This document shows positions 48,595 to 59,288 of a stretch of DNA of 64,000 nt, piece by piece (positions within the stretch are counted from its first letter, which is position 1; every line of letters starts with the position of its first letter). Under the pieces are notes generated by a model. It ran no database searches. It was not told the origin of the DNA and worked only from the letters and a program-made list of their open reading frames with translations. The stretch spans positions 2,108,001 to 2,172,000 of the forward strand of contig NC_066292.1 in assembly GCF_905404315.1 (NCBI RefSeq). Direction: 5' to 3'. Source of the stretch: Leptidea sinapis (taxonomy: Eukaryota; Arthropoda; Insecta; Lepidoptera; Pieridae). A program made the position numbers and the translations under genes.

Positions 48595-49151
48595 GAGCAA
48601 CGCAGGCTAACACAGTGACACACAGATCGCGTGTGTAAGACGTAGCTTATCACGCGCAGTAAAGTAATAAATATGGCCTGTATTAATAATTATCTAAGCT
48701 CTCAATAATGTATATGAAGTACGGTCGCACTTATAGGCCGATGACATGTCATGTACATAGAATTAATCATTAAACACTCGTTCTTGCCTTACGAAGCTAG
48801 TTTAAATACTACGTTCTCCTAAAAAAATGTTTTACTGGGTTACTCCGCGATTTTTACATTTATTTGAAAAACTATGATTCATATTTAACACTGTCACGCA
48901 AAAGATTGCTTCGATAAACTCAGTCATGCGATTCCCTATTCATGCACGGCTTGCTCGTATTTTAAATAAAAATACAATTATACAGTAAGATGTTATTTAG
49001 TACCTATTATTAATTGCCACACAGGTTTTACTGCGTATAATTTCTCCAGCACTTAATTATTTTAATCATTTTATTTACAATTTATAAAATATGTAACGAT
49101 AGGCATATTGAGGTCAGAATTCTGTGGTGCTTTGTCGGGGAGACAGGTGCA

Positions 49152-49606
49152 TTTTTTTTTATGATAATAAGGGAGGAGACGAACATGACGTTCAGCTGAT
49201 GGTAATAGATACGCCCTACACAATACAATGCAGTGCCGATTCTTGAAAAAAACCAAAAATTCTGAGCGGCACTACAATTGCGCTCGTAACCTTGAGGCAT
49301 AAAAGGCATTTATTTTCTCAAAATTGATTCCTTTAGAATTCGTTTTGATGTCATTTCTTATATACTAGACACTACTACCGCTTTGGAAACAAATGGCGCT
49401 CTGAGAAAGATGAAGCAGCGCAAGAAATGGCGAAAGAATAACATAAGATGTTAAGTCTCTTTTGCCCAGTCATTTCACTAGCTACGGCGCCCTTCAGACC
49501 GAAACACAATAATGTTTAAACATTACTGCTCCACGGCAGATATAGGCGCCGTTGCGGTACCCATAATTTGGCCAGGTTCCTGTGCAAAGGAGCCTTCCTC
49601 TGGTAA
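49152..49606 (-). repeat. Family A repeat copy split by a LINE insertion
   Basis: Two halves (49152-49302 and 49442-49606) of one copy are separated by a 139-base LINE 3' fragment at 49303-49441. The host sequence CATAA is duplicated at 49298-49302 and 49442-49446. Confidence 0.9.
49303..49441 (-). mobile_element. LINE 3' end nested in a family A repeat
   Basis: 139 bases of the same LINE tail. Precisely bounded because the interrupted repeat is known; flanked by CATAA duplications. Confidence 0.9.
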
Positions 49607-49828
49607 AGTAGGTATGAAAGTAAATTGACTGCACAACTTTATAGTGTGAATGTGAATGGAAATTAAAGAGAAATCTTTCGTTATCCTCAGATTGAGGGTG
49701 TACAGAAAATTGAAGGGGTCAATAGTACCAAGAATAAAACAGCTTGCATTGAATAAATAGTTGATAAGACTATAAGAAATAGCTAATAATGGAGATCCGC
49801 TATATTCACTATAAGCCACCGCCTGCAG

Positions 49829-50380
49829 CTAAATAAGGCGCAAATTCGGCCTCACGTGGAGTACTGTTCTCACCTCTAGGCGGGCGCTCCCCAGTACCAG
49901 CTTGCGGTCAAATGGAACCGCATACAAGGAAGTGCGGCTCGAATCATCGACGATCAACTCATCTCCGATCGGCTTGATTCTTTGGCATTGCGTAGAGATG
50001 TGGGTTCTCTCTGCATCTTCTACCGCATTTATCACGTGGAGTGCTCAGACGAGCTGTTCGGGTTGATTTCAGCGGCCGAAATCCACCACCGGGCATTACG
50101 TGCAAAGTACCACCCGCATCACGTTGACGTCTGGTATTCCACAACCGCGCGTTTTGCAAGAAATCTCTTTCCTCGCACAGCCACTTTGTGGAATCAATTA
50201 CGGGCTGTGGTTTTCCCGAACAGATACGACTTAGGGAACCTTCAAGAAAAAAGCTTACTTCCACCTTAAAGGCCGGCACACATTTCTTGACGCCTGTTGT
50301 TGCGGATGTCCATGGGCGGTTGCCTCATCTCTCCCCATCCCGTGAGCCTCTTGCCCGTTTGCCCCCTCTTATATAAAAAA
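49829..50380 (+). pseudogene. CR1-like LINE, C-terminus and 3' end
   Basis: Codes for the last part of a reverse transcriptase: AQIRPHVEYCSHL, a stop, AGAPQYQLAV, a frame change, then SLALRRDVGSLCIFYRIYHV to PNRYDLGNLQEKSLLPP and a stop at about 50270. A 3' region with CCATGGGCGGTTGCCTCATC and an A-rich end follows. It is 5'-truncated, as is usual for LINEs, and at least one stop breaks the frame. Confidence 0.85.
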
Positions 50381-51399
50381 AAATTAATGCCTACCCCCTT
50401 GAGTTGTAATTGGTACGACTGCTTAAAGATTGTGAAAATAACTTCTTTAGGCTCACTTTAATTGTGGGTATTGAATAAGACACAGGTGTCACTGTCAGCT
50501 TTGTCATGCTCTTTCGGGTAAAGTGGGCTCGGATTGAATAAGGGAGCGCGATCAGTCAGAGAAAAATTTACCAGAGTAATATGTGCCTCACTTCAAATGC
50601 GTGGGTTCAAACACACCGTTTCTATTTCATTTATATATCTGAGGTTCCGTATAGCCTTTAATATTTCTGTGACGATAGATGTCGCTATTGTCCTTTTACC
50701 GGTTAGCGGAAATTATATTTTCCGGGTACACTTGATGCTAAATTTAAGTAAGGCCAACGCTTAAGTGTTTTATAGATACTAATAAAGGCCTCGGCAAGGA
50801 TCTTATTAAACTTAAGCACATAAAAATTATTGGCGTATCTACATGATATTGCTTAAATTATTATTTTCTGTTAAAAATGCGGTATCGATAAATATTTGAC
50901 AGAGCATGAAATAATGTTTTTTTTTAATATTTTGTATTACTCATGAGTCATGCGGGAAAAGTAGTATCTTGGCACTCGCTGTTGCGGTTGAAAAAGAGCC
51001 GTTGTTTGAGTGCGAAAACTTTACTTGTCGCACGCAAATTATATTTAGATAATAGTGCTAAAATAAATAAAATAATAACAAAAAAAACACAATCGAAATA
51101 TCAAAACTAAATTGAGGTTGACGCGTCTGGCAGTTTCATTAAATAAATAAAATTATTATTTAAGATACACAAGTTTAAAGTTTTTTAACTCAAGCGAATG
51201 AACGCACTTGCTTCGCTCTCGTGGGCAATCGACAACTTGTCGCACGATTTGCACAGTTTAAAATTATTAGATAGTGCAAACGGACAAAGTGGTACTTGAT
51301 GGTACTAAGAGGATACCTTTGTTTATTGATATAATATGCATTACCAAGGCCGTTGAAGTGACTTCTTTAGTTATAAACGATAGCTGAAACATAAATTTA

Positions 51400-51518
51400 C
51401 TTTACGGAAGCCCCATCTAGTGCGTAAACTACCATAGAAATAGCTCTACGACTAGTTCGGACCGTGTTGTCACGGATACGGATCGGAGTCTGATCGGACG
51501 TAGTGCGAAAGCGCTCTT
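51400..51518 (+). repeat. 120-base repeat, plus copy
   Basis: Contains ATCTAGTGCGTAAACTACC and GGACGTAGTGCGAAAGCGCT. Matches 52671-52790 in inverse orientation. Confidence 0.7.
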
Positions 51519-52416
51519 AATGTTTCTGATCATAGAATTTACTTACTCTCGTTAGAAACAAAAATAAAACCTAGCCTAAACTAAGTTTCATTATCACTCT
51601 ATTAAAAAATATCAATGAGGCAACAACGTGACATTTTTTATAAATATTTCGTATGATTTGTATATTTTTCTAAAAATAACATAATAGTTCTTCTGCATAT
51701 TAATCAAGAGTTTAAATCGTCATATACAAAAGTAAATAGACATCATACAGATTCCGGTCGACAGAAGAGCCCGATATAGGTTAGTTACTGGTGGGTGAAT
51801 CCCCTCGTTTTCAACGTCAATGATGCGTTATGCTGCAATATTATCTGTACCTGCTTCAAGTATTTGGGTTATTGTAGAAATTCTATCATGTACCCCGAAC
51901 GATATCATTCGTTTAATAAATTGAATTGGTATCAATGCATCAGATATCGTCACAGGGTAAACGCATTGTGATCAATTTTACCCTAAAAGTAGACGTCATT
52001 AGCTGCGGTAATAAAACCTCCGAATCTTAGTACGTAGCTAGGTACATGTAAGGAGGTATATTTCTGGTGGAGACTATCGCTCTGCTCCAAAATTGTAAAA
52101 AATTTTGACAGAATATTATATATTATGCGGAATACATATTATTCTTGACCACAATTTTTGCAAATGTATCTATTCTTATTCCTTTGTTTGTTTTTGGGTT
52201 GACTGTCTGCGTGAATTTAGCTAAAGTGGCAATCTGACAGTTAAATGAGATTTTGTTAGCTCAGGTTTTCTTGTCGAAACATTATTTTAGTAAATTTTAT
52301 AAAATTCGATTCGATTCGATTAGCCTTGTATATTGGCACTATAACATGAACTGTTTACAGAGTCCCACAAAATCAGAAATGTGGCTTCGTAGATTTTTTC
52401 AAATTGCTTTTCTGGT

Positions 52417-52624
52417 CTAAGGCTGAGATCTATAGAGCTTATTTAAGGTTTGCCCAGACTTTAATAATCTTAAAGTTCGTTTTTATAGTCAATTGACATC
52501 TGAAAATATGCTGAGCTATAAAGCTAAGGCAGCCCAATGCAAATGTCAAGTTCGCGTTTTATCTCACTCAGCTAAGTTTTACGTAAGTAAAGTCTGAGCA
52601 AAGTCTAAGCACACTCAGCCTTAG
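52417..52624. mobile_element. MITE with CTAAGGCTGAG ends
   Basis: Starts CTAAGGCTGAGATCTATAGA and ends CACTCAGCCTTAG; inside, TAAGTAAAGTCTGAGCAAAG is near the right end. A partial relative is at 62540-62640. Confidence 0.6.
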
Positions 52625-52670
52625 TTCTGTGTAAGAGCTTGCATTAGTAAAATGTTCTTTTTTGACACAA

Positions 52671-52790
52671 TAAGAGCGCTTTCTCACTACGTCCGATCCG
52701 ACTCCGAACCGTACCCGTGAAAACACGGTCCAAAGTAGTTGTAGAACTATTTCTATTGTAGTTTACGCACTAGATCCGGCTTCCGTCATC
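52671..52790 (-). repeat. 120-base repeat, inverted copy
   Basis: Inverse of 51400-51518 with scattered differences; the 1.15 kb between them has no coding capacity. Confidence 0.7.
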
Positions 52791-52904
52791 CGATTTCTTT
52801 CCATCAACCGCTAGAAATAGTTCTTATTAATTAATACTTGGTGGAAACCAAAAGGTAGGTAATGTCATGTTATTCGAAGCCTCCACGCGTCCACGGTGCA
52901 ATGA

Positions 52905-52985
52905 GTGGGCGTGGGCGTGCGACCTACGTCGTAACACAGCGCGGGATAAAGGTCAGATGTCGCGAGCGGAGCTGATTGCCAATTT
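52905..52985. promoter_or_regulatory. GC-rich island with GTGGGCGTGGGCG
   Basis: A GC-rich stretch in AT-rich surroundings, with two overlapping GCGTGGGCG-like sites (EGR/klumpfuss-type) at 52906-52920. It is 2.9 kb upstream of the endophilin A start exon and not part of any repeat I see. It could be an alternative promoter or enhancer. Confidence 0.25.
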
Positions 52986-53929
52986 AGTTAACGTTAAAGC
53001 CATCTTTATCGCATCTCACATTGTCAATTAAACAGTAACTATATCTTTAGATTACCAGACATAAACGCTCGTGTTGGATTCACTGCTTTGTTGCTAGTCT
53101 GAGACATACACTTTCGAAATTCTATATTGAATTTCGATTTGAATTGTGTTTCTTTAAGTTAAGATGTGAGCATCGTAGAATTATTAAAGATAAACATGTT
53201 ATTCCAAAAGGTATTTTTAGAGAATACCTTAGAAATGTGATATAAATTTTTAACATTAATAACTATTTAATAGAGAACAAGGTGGTAGAATCCCCCACGA
53301 CGCAACAATGGTCATTTTGTTTCCGGAGCAGTTGTAGTATATTACTATTAATTAACGTCTATACATGAAAAAGAATTATAAATGAATAATTTGAAAGAAA
53401 CATAATGACTTTTACACTTAACTGTCCGCGTCAGAATCCAAAAACTGAAGCTCTTAAGTAGGTAGGTACAAGCCGAATTTCGCCTGAAAAGGAATCCTTT
53501 AGATATTGTTGGTGTCTGTTAAATCTCTACCACTCATTAGGAAGTAAATGGCAGATAGAATTTTTTGGTAGTGATAACCGGTAGGTATTTAGGGAACTTA
53601 GTGCCTCTACCTACTAGACAGGCACGAAGCTTCCTAAAAACATACATTATGAAATATTGTTTCAACGCAGATAGTACTTCGTGACAAGACATTTTTAAGA
53701 TCACAATAATGCTTCTCATGGGAAATTCTGTACATTGATTGATCGTCTTCTTCTCGTTGTATTCTCACGCGTAATCCTTATTCATTTTTTTAAGAAAAAA
53801 GCAGCATGTTACGCATCATATTTAACATGAGTTATCTGCCAGTGAAAACGGTCCAGCTGTTTCTTAAGTTAGCCGGTAGCAATACAGAGAAAATATCTGT
53901 TTCCGCAATTAAATACCTTTTATAGACCA

Positions 53930-54000
53930 AGTTAGTGACCCTGCCCACTCGGGCACTTAGCTAGAGGTCCCGGTTTCGAATTCGAAGTCAATATAACTGG
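53930..54000 (+). mobile_element. Decayed SINE head
   Basis: Blocks GTTAGTGACCCTGCC and GCTAGAGGTCCCGG match the SINE at 17892; the B box is damaged. Confidence 0.5.
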
Positions 54001-54065
54001 GTCCACTTTACATGAGACAATAAGTGTACAGTTTTTACAATGGAAGAGGGGAGTAACAAGCATAG

Positions 54066-54135
54066 CTATCACCTGATGTTTGTGATCACCACCGCCCACA
54101 TTCTAATGTAACACCCGAAGAGTAACAGGCACACA
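54066..54135 (-). mobile_element. LINE 3' untranslated fragment
   Basis: Diverged minus-strand match (ATCACCACCGCCCACATTCT on the plus strand). Confidence 0.45.
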
Positions 54136-54558
54136 TAATCACGAATTACGTATTGATGTACGTATCTCCTTGAGGACCACGGACCTCTTGGAGATATTAA
54201 GACTGAAGGTATCACTGCGCGTTCTTGATTACATAACTTGGTGTCACATATCGATCGGCACGCGTGGCAACATGCCAGTAACAAAATACTCTGCTCGAAA
54301 ACTTAGTTTGAACCACATCTGTGCGGCCTTTACAGAACCAGCTAAGGCCGTTATCACAATACCGACAGGGTATCTATGTAACTTACTTTTAAAAAATTTC
54401 AGAAGGAACATATTGTTTTATAATATATTCTCCAACATTTTTTGATAACTATCTATGACTCAATGATACAGATTTTTTTTTTCTGTCCGCTAAATGTTGA
54501 GGACGGGCAATTGATTGCACAAATGATGACGTAATATTGGATCTTATGATATTAATTA

Positions 54559-54746
54559 TCTTAATATATATATATATGAGATTTCCACGTATATAGTCAC
54601 TCATCACGATATCTCTGGAACCATAAGCCGTAGAGACTTGAAATTTGGTAGGAATATTCCATTTGCCGAGTAGAGGTTTTTACGAAATTCCACCCGCAAG
54701 AGTTTTTTTTTATTATGAACAGAACAACTTCTGTCGGGTCAGCTAG
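54559..54746 (+). mobile_element. Short non-autonomous Helitron, complete ends
   Basis: Only 188 bases, with A|TCTTAATATATATATATATG at the start and CTAG at 54743-54746 followed by T. Its body (CTCTGGAACCATAAGCCGTA and on) differs from all other copies here, while the last 35 bases are shared. Confidence 0.82.
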
Positions 54747-54976
54747 TAAGTTATAATCCTTTCAAGGTTAGAGAGATAATGGCCGCCATTTAAGTGGCAT
54801 CGTATTTACTGACACTTCAATAATGAGTACCGACGACCGCCTGTTGATGTGACGCAGTCCTTCATATGACAAGGTAAAATAGAGTTCCTCACTGCACACG
54901 CTATTCAGTATAAGTCATAATCGTATGAGAAACGTCTAGGATGGTCGTTATATCCGTCGGTTGCAGTATTATTCTA

Positions 54977-55178
54977 AACCCATGGTCGGATTTGGTACGG
55001 CCGGACACCATCGGAGGGTCCCGTAGGCGCCTCACACCAATTGGTCCGGCGTCGTACTCAGTACGGTCCCGGCGGGTATAATAACAATCAAATGAAAATG
55101 CGACATACTATCGAATATGGTCCGCCACCAGACCGCACCGATGGTTCGGCCGTATCAAATTCGATCTTGTGTAAAGGG
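54977..55178. repeat. GC-rich imperfect inverted repeat
   Basis: TTTGGTACGGCCGGACACCA on the left is matched, inverted, by GGTTCGGCCGTATCAAATTC on the right, about 110 bases apart. Possibly a MITE; no second copy seen. Confidence 0.4.
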
Positions 55179-55309
55179 TATAAGCGTTAATGTAGATCGG
55201 GCGCAGGACCGCAGACCTTACATAACCCCTGACACTCATACATCAGGTATATTTGACAAAGTATCTTCAATAACGCCATTAATAAAACGAGTTTTTATCT
55301 TATATGATA

Positions 55310-55658
55310 CTAGCTGCCCCGACAGACGTTGTTCTGTAGATAGTAAAAAAACAACTGTTTTATATTTCAAAACATCAAAAATTATTTCGTAAATATGCTC
55401 CCTATTGTTAGAATGAAATTGTTTCACAGCGGAACTGTCAAACCGTGCGTCACTAAATTCTCTCATAGAAAATATGTCCATACAAAACAAATATTGAAAA
55501 TAAAAATATTTATGGGTCCCAAATCGAAATATAAACTACCCTATCTCTCAAGTTGGACCAAACTGCACTCCATGAAGTAATCACCATTAAAATCCGTTCA
55601 TTAGTTTAGGAGTCCATTGAGGACAAACATTGTGACACGAGATTTATATATATTAAGA
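55310..55658 (-). mobile_element. Non-autonomous Helitron, complete, next to endophilin A exon
   Basis: A|TCTTAATATATATAAATCTC start at 55658 and CTAG at 55310-55313. It ends 130 bases upstream of the endophilin A start exon. One base of the usual GGGTCAG is changed (GGGGCAG). Confidence 0.87.
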
Positions 55659-55788
55659 TGTGACAAAAATATACATTTGGAGACATTATTGTATATTAAA
55701 CTATTTTCGAATATTATTATATACCTATACCATAGCGTTGAATTTCTACGAAAACCGGTTTTAATAAATTCTTAATTTTTTTTTCCAG

Positions 55789-55872
55789 ATTTAAATTAAG
55801 AAATAACCTCACAACGCTAACGCTATCATGGCTTTCGCCGGGCTCAAGAAGCAGATCAACAAAGCTAATCAG
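55789..55872 (+). CDS. EndoA: Endophilin A, exon with start codon (39 bases of leader, 15 codons)
   Basis: A polypyrimidine tract and ttccag (55783-55788) open an exon whose ATG at 55828-55830 (A at -3) starts MAFAGLKKQINKANQ. It ends at a consensus donor, CAG|gtgagc, in phase 0 at 55872. This is the exact N-terminus of insect endophilin A; vertebrate SH3GL proteins start similarly (AGLKKQ--KA-Q). Endophilin is an N-BAR and SH3 protein that binds curved membrane and recruits dynamin and synaptojanin in synaptic vesicle endocytosis. These 15 residues form most of the amphipathic helix H0 that inserts into the bilayer. The coding part is 55828-55872. The next exon (expected GGAEGTKLD) is not visible before 64000. 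Confidence 0.94.
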
Positions 55873-56460
55873 GTGAGCTTAATAAATATTCTTGAACGTT
55901 ATTTGTACCGCAGCCGGCACCGCCTTCGAGATTAAAAGCTTTAGAAGAAAACCCCTAAGTTTATTAAGCGGTCTCGCCGGAGCCGACTTGGGAAAAGTTT
56001 CAGATGCCCCACAAGTGATATAATCGCAATTCGTCAAAATTATTTCTCACAATTGTATTATTCACGAATTTTCGAATTTGTTTTATAACATTGTTTTCTA
56101 AGTTTAGTGACAATTTTATAATTGTGAATGAAGAGACACGAATAGAAGCTCTGAGTTAACCCGGGGCCAAGTTCTTCAACATAATATTATACCTATTCAA
56201 GAAAAAATATAATAGGTGATGAAAATGATGAGAACAACTTATGTCCATAAATATCAGTCGGAAATTAGTAACAATCTGTAACGTTTCTAATATGAAATTG
56301 GTGGAATTCTAGTACCTATATTTCTTATGGAAATGAAAAAAAAAACAATACGCAGGGTATGAAATAGAACCGAATGTATAAGAAATACTCACCCAACTAC
56401 CTACTTTACCACACGTTCCGTTGTATGGTGCGTGATTTTAACTTTCGAATAATATACATA

Positions 56461-57466
56461 GTCTTGCCATAAATAATGAAACAAAGAAAAAAAATATTTC
56501 TATTTCAAATAACATTTATTACTTTTACAGTGTGTTAGCTTAATACATAAATATATAACAATTTAAAATATAAAAAGCTTATTCGAAGTGGTCTCCATTG
56601 GCTGCAATACAGTCCTTTAAACGTTGAGGCCAGTTATCAATAGAAGCACGCACTCTTTCCATGGGAAAATTCTTCACTGCCAATCGTTCGGATTGATTTA
56701 GGGATTCCAAATTATCATGGCGCTTAGAGCAAGCCGTACTCTCTAAAACTGATCATAAATCATAATCCAGCGGATTAAGATCGGGACTAGACGACGGCCA
56801 GTCTTCAGCTCTGATGAAGTCGGAAACGTTCGATTCCAACCAAGACTGCGTAGACCGAGCTTAAGACCCGGCGCCGAGTCTTGCTGGAAGGACTATTCTT
56901 GGTTATTGAACATGGTGTTTTTAAGAGGCTTCACTACCTTCTCAAGAATGGTATCTTGATACACTTGTGCCGATGTTTTGATACGTTTTTCACAAAAGTA
57001 TGGCTCAGTCACTCCTTTATAGCTAATACCCTACCAAACCATCACTGAAGTCGGATAATTCCCACGTTGCACTCTGTCAACTAATTGGGAAGCTTCCTTA
57101 GAAGGCAAATGTTGCTCGATTGTAAAAAAATTCTCACCCGTAAACAATATTTTTCTGTGACCTCCCTTTGCGTACCGCTTCAGTAGTTGTTTCAATTTTA
57201 CCACCCTATTCTTTTTTAAATTATCAGTTAAGAAATTACCAGTACGTCTCTTATAGGATGCAAGTCCTAAGTCATCTTTTAAAATACGCAACATGGTTCT
57301 AGGTGCTATTCGGTTCTCTTTATCACCCCACTCCACTTTAATATCGCAAAATATTGTACAATGTATTAGGGCCAAAAACTCAATGAACAATGACAGATTC
57401 CAAATTCAAATGTATATTTTGTTTATTTTTAATGTAACATTTTTGTAACAATATTTATGGCCAGAC
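56461..57466 (-). mobile_element. maT-type mariner relative, copy 2
   Basis: 1006 bases between TA duplications (56459-56460, 57467-57468) with inverted repeats GTCTTGCCATAAATA and TATTTATGGCCAGAC. It keeps RTMLRILKDDLGLASYKRRT and HRKILFTGENFFTIEQHLPS, where the expected first catalytic Asp of the LFTDE motif is Gly. The N-terminal DNA-binding segment is deleted and the D37D region is frameshifted. Confidence 0.88.
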
Positions 57467-57648
57467 TAAGTAATATATTCGGCTTCGTATTTCATTTTTT
57501 GAGCAAGTGAAATAGTATATTATGATACCAGTGAGCTTTGTATCATAATATAAATTAGTAAGGAAATTGCTCATTATACACGAGGCTGTAGGTACGTAAA
57601 TATAATCCAACGATACATTTCGGAAGACGATTTACATACATTGCTGTC

Positions 57649-57813
57649 ACCGTTTAATGACAAGATCTTATCTATCCATAGTTATGTCCAGTATAGTTAT
57701 AGTCCAATTCTTTATGTCGATAGGTTATTGAAATGTCAGTAAGCGTAAAAGGATAGATTTGTCTTACCTCTAGTAAGTTAAACTAAGGATAGATAAGTTA
57801 TTGAAACGGCCGT
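57649..57813. mobile_element. Related short MITE
   Basis: Ends CCGTTTAATGACAAGATCTT and GATAAGTTATTGAAACGGCCG are imperfect inverted repeats with the same CGGCCG tip as the two elements above, but the body differs and is shorter. Confidence 0.55.
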
Positions 57814-58007
57814 TATACGAGCAAAATGCATGCAACACAAACATTATATTCTAGTTTACATTGAAAAGTTACAAACAGAAGTTTGTCGTCGAATAACTTG
57901 TCAACTAAATTAAATATACTCGTGAAATACACGGATGAACAGTTGTTTGTGGCCGCAACAGAACTTATGCCCAACATGTAAAATATTAACATTCTTATAT
58001 TTTTTGT

Positions 58008-58245
58008 AGATTGTAGATTTGCAAGAGCGACATCTCAAGTCAATTTCCTAATATGCAAATATTGGGGTTGAGCAGGTTATCATCAGTAAAGTAGATCTTG
58101 TAGATGAATCCACAACCTGAGAGTTGAACAAAGCATACAAGATTTTATCAATGATACGTCAGTTGGAAAGAGCGCTCGCACGGAACGCGAGAGGTGGCGG
58201 GTTCGAGTCCTGCATCGTTCATAGAATTTTGTTGTCAGTTTTATT
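58008..58245 (+). repeat. tRNA-like unit repeat
   Basis: One unit with linker and tRNA-like part. The 5' acceptor and part of the D arm are deleted, but the anticodon stem CTCGC/GCGAG and the T arm remain. Confidence 0.8.
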
Positions 58246-59190
58246 TGTGTAATGTAAAATATTGTATTATATGTAAAGTTCTAAGCGAATCCAAGCCGCA
58301 ATACATTGGTCAGTAGGCCAATACAATTATGCTCGCCTCTTTATTATTGCTCGTATGAACTTAGAGCCTTACACTCGATAGCATTTATCGTTTGTGTTCT
58401 TGCAAAATTATCCGTTCCCATTCAGCCGAGTTGAGCAACATAAACAACTCTCAAATTTCAGGAAACCGTAACCTGATTGATGGTGTCGCGCCGCAAGCCG
58501 TAAAGCTATTATAGTCATTACCAAAATGTTTTGTGAGTGCACGTAAATATTGCGCGAAATCCGCGCACATTGACTGTGAGTTGTCACGTATTGGCTTCGT
58601 CGATTGATACGTGTGCTTTCGAGTCTCGATATAAAATGAATACTTTTACAACAAAGGCGAAGGTGGGGGTCAAGAATAGAGACTAGGAAAATGACAATTC
58701 CGCACGTGCGTTTGTAATACATTTACGAAATAATCCATAGTACTACAGTCTACATCGTAGTAGTAGTAGTATCCATCGTACATTCGACTCAATCACTATA
58801 TATGAACACTTTTTTTTTCAAATTTCATAAACAAAAGGAAGCAAGGCATTAATGCATTCAGCCAATACAATGACAATAATTTATTTAAATTCCAAATAAT
58901 TTTAGTTACTTTATTTATGTATTTTGCCTATACCTATGTATTTATTTAAAAAAAACTTATTTTAAATTTAATACATGCATTAATAGTATTATCGCTGTAA
59001 AATAGTTACTTCTTAAAAAAAAATTGCACACAAAACTTTTTTATTAAAAATCTTCTGCTTTTTGAGCAAATGTATTAAAAAGTATATTGTTATGTTTATT
59101 GCTGGTGTAAAATCTAGTCCACTGTATTTTTATACTTATCAAGTGCTAACTTGTAATGCTAGCTTGTGATTTAAACAAGACATACCAAAA

Positions 59191-59288
59191 AATCGGCCGA
59201 TGGTTAGAGCGCTCGGTCGGAACCCGAGAGGTGCGGATTCGAGTCCCGCATCGTCAAAAAATCAAAAAAAAAAAAAAAAAAAAAAAAA
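59191..59288 (+). repeat. Short tRNA-like copy with poly-A
   Basis: Only the tRNA-like part is present (anticodon stem CTCGG/CCGAG, B box GATTCGAGTCC), and it ends in A-rich sequence with a run of about 24 A, like a retroposed transcript. Confidence 0.65.

Larger units (their letters stand above)
11273..55788 (+). other. Probable endophilin A first intron or intergenic repeat field
   Basis: Between the candidate leader exon and the endophilin A start exon I find no other conserved protein exon on either strand. Nearly every recognisable segment is a mobile element relic, listed separately. Stretches over 300 bases where I see nothing I can name: 11273-12751, 13021-14338, 18994-20347 (only an AT-rich possible LINE tail near 19741), 20646-22032, 23481-24644, 24943-25942, 26918-28212, 28626-29304, 30847-31723, 40479-41123, 41563-42799, 48128-49151, 50381-51399, 51519-52416 and 52791-53929. 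Confidence 0.4.

Noticed and set aside
57031..57390. 119-codon frame as an independent gene
   Set aside because: It is the central part of a maT transposase inside a TA-flanked element.
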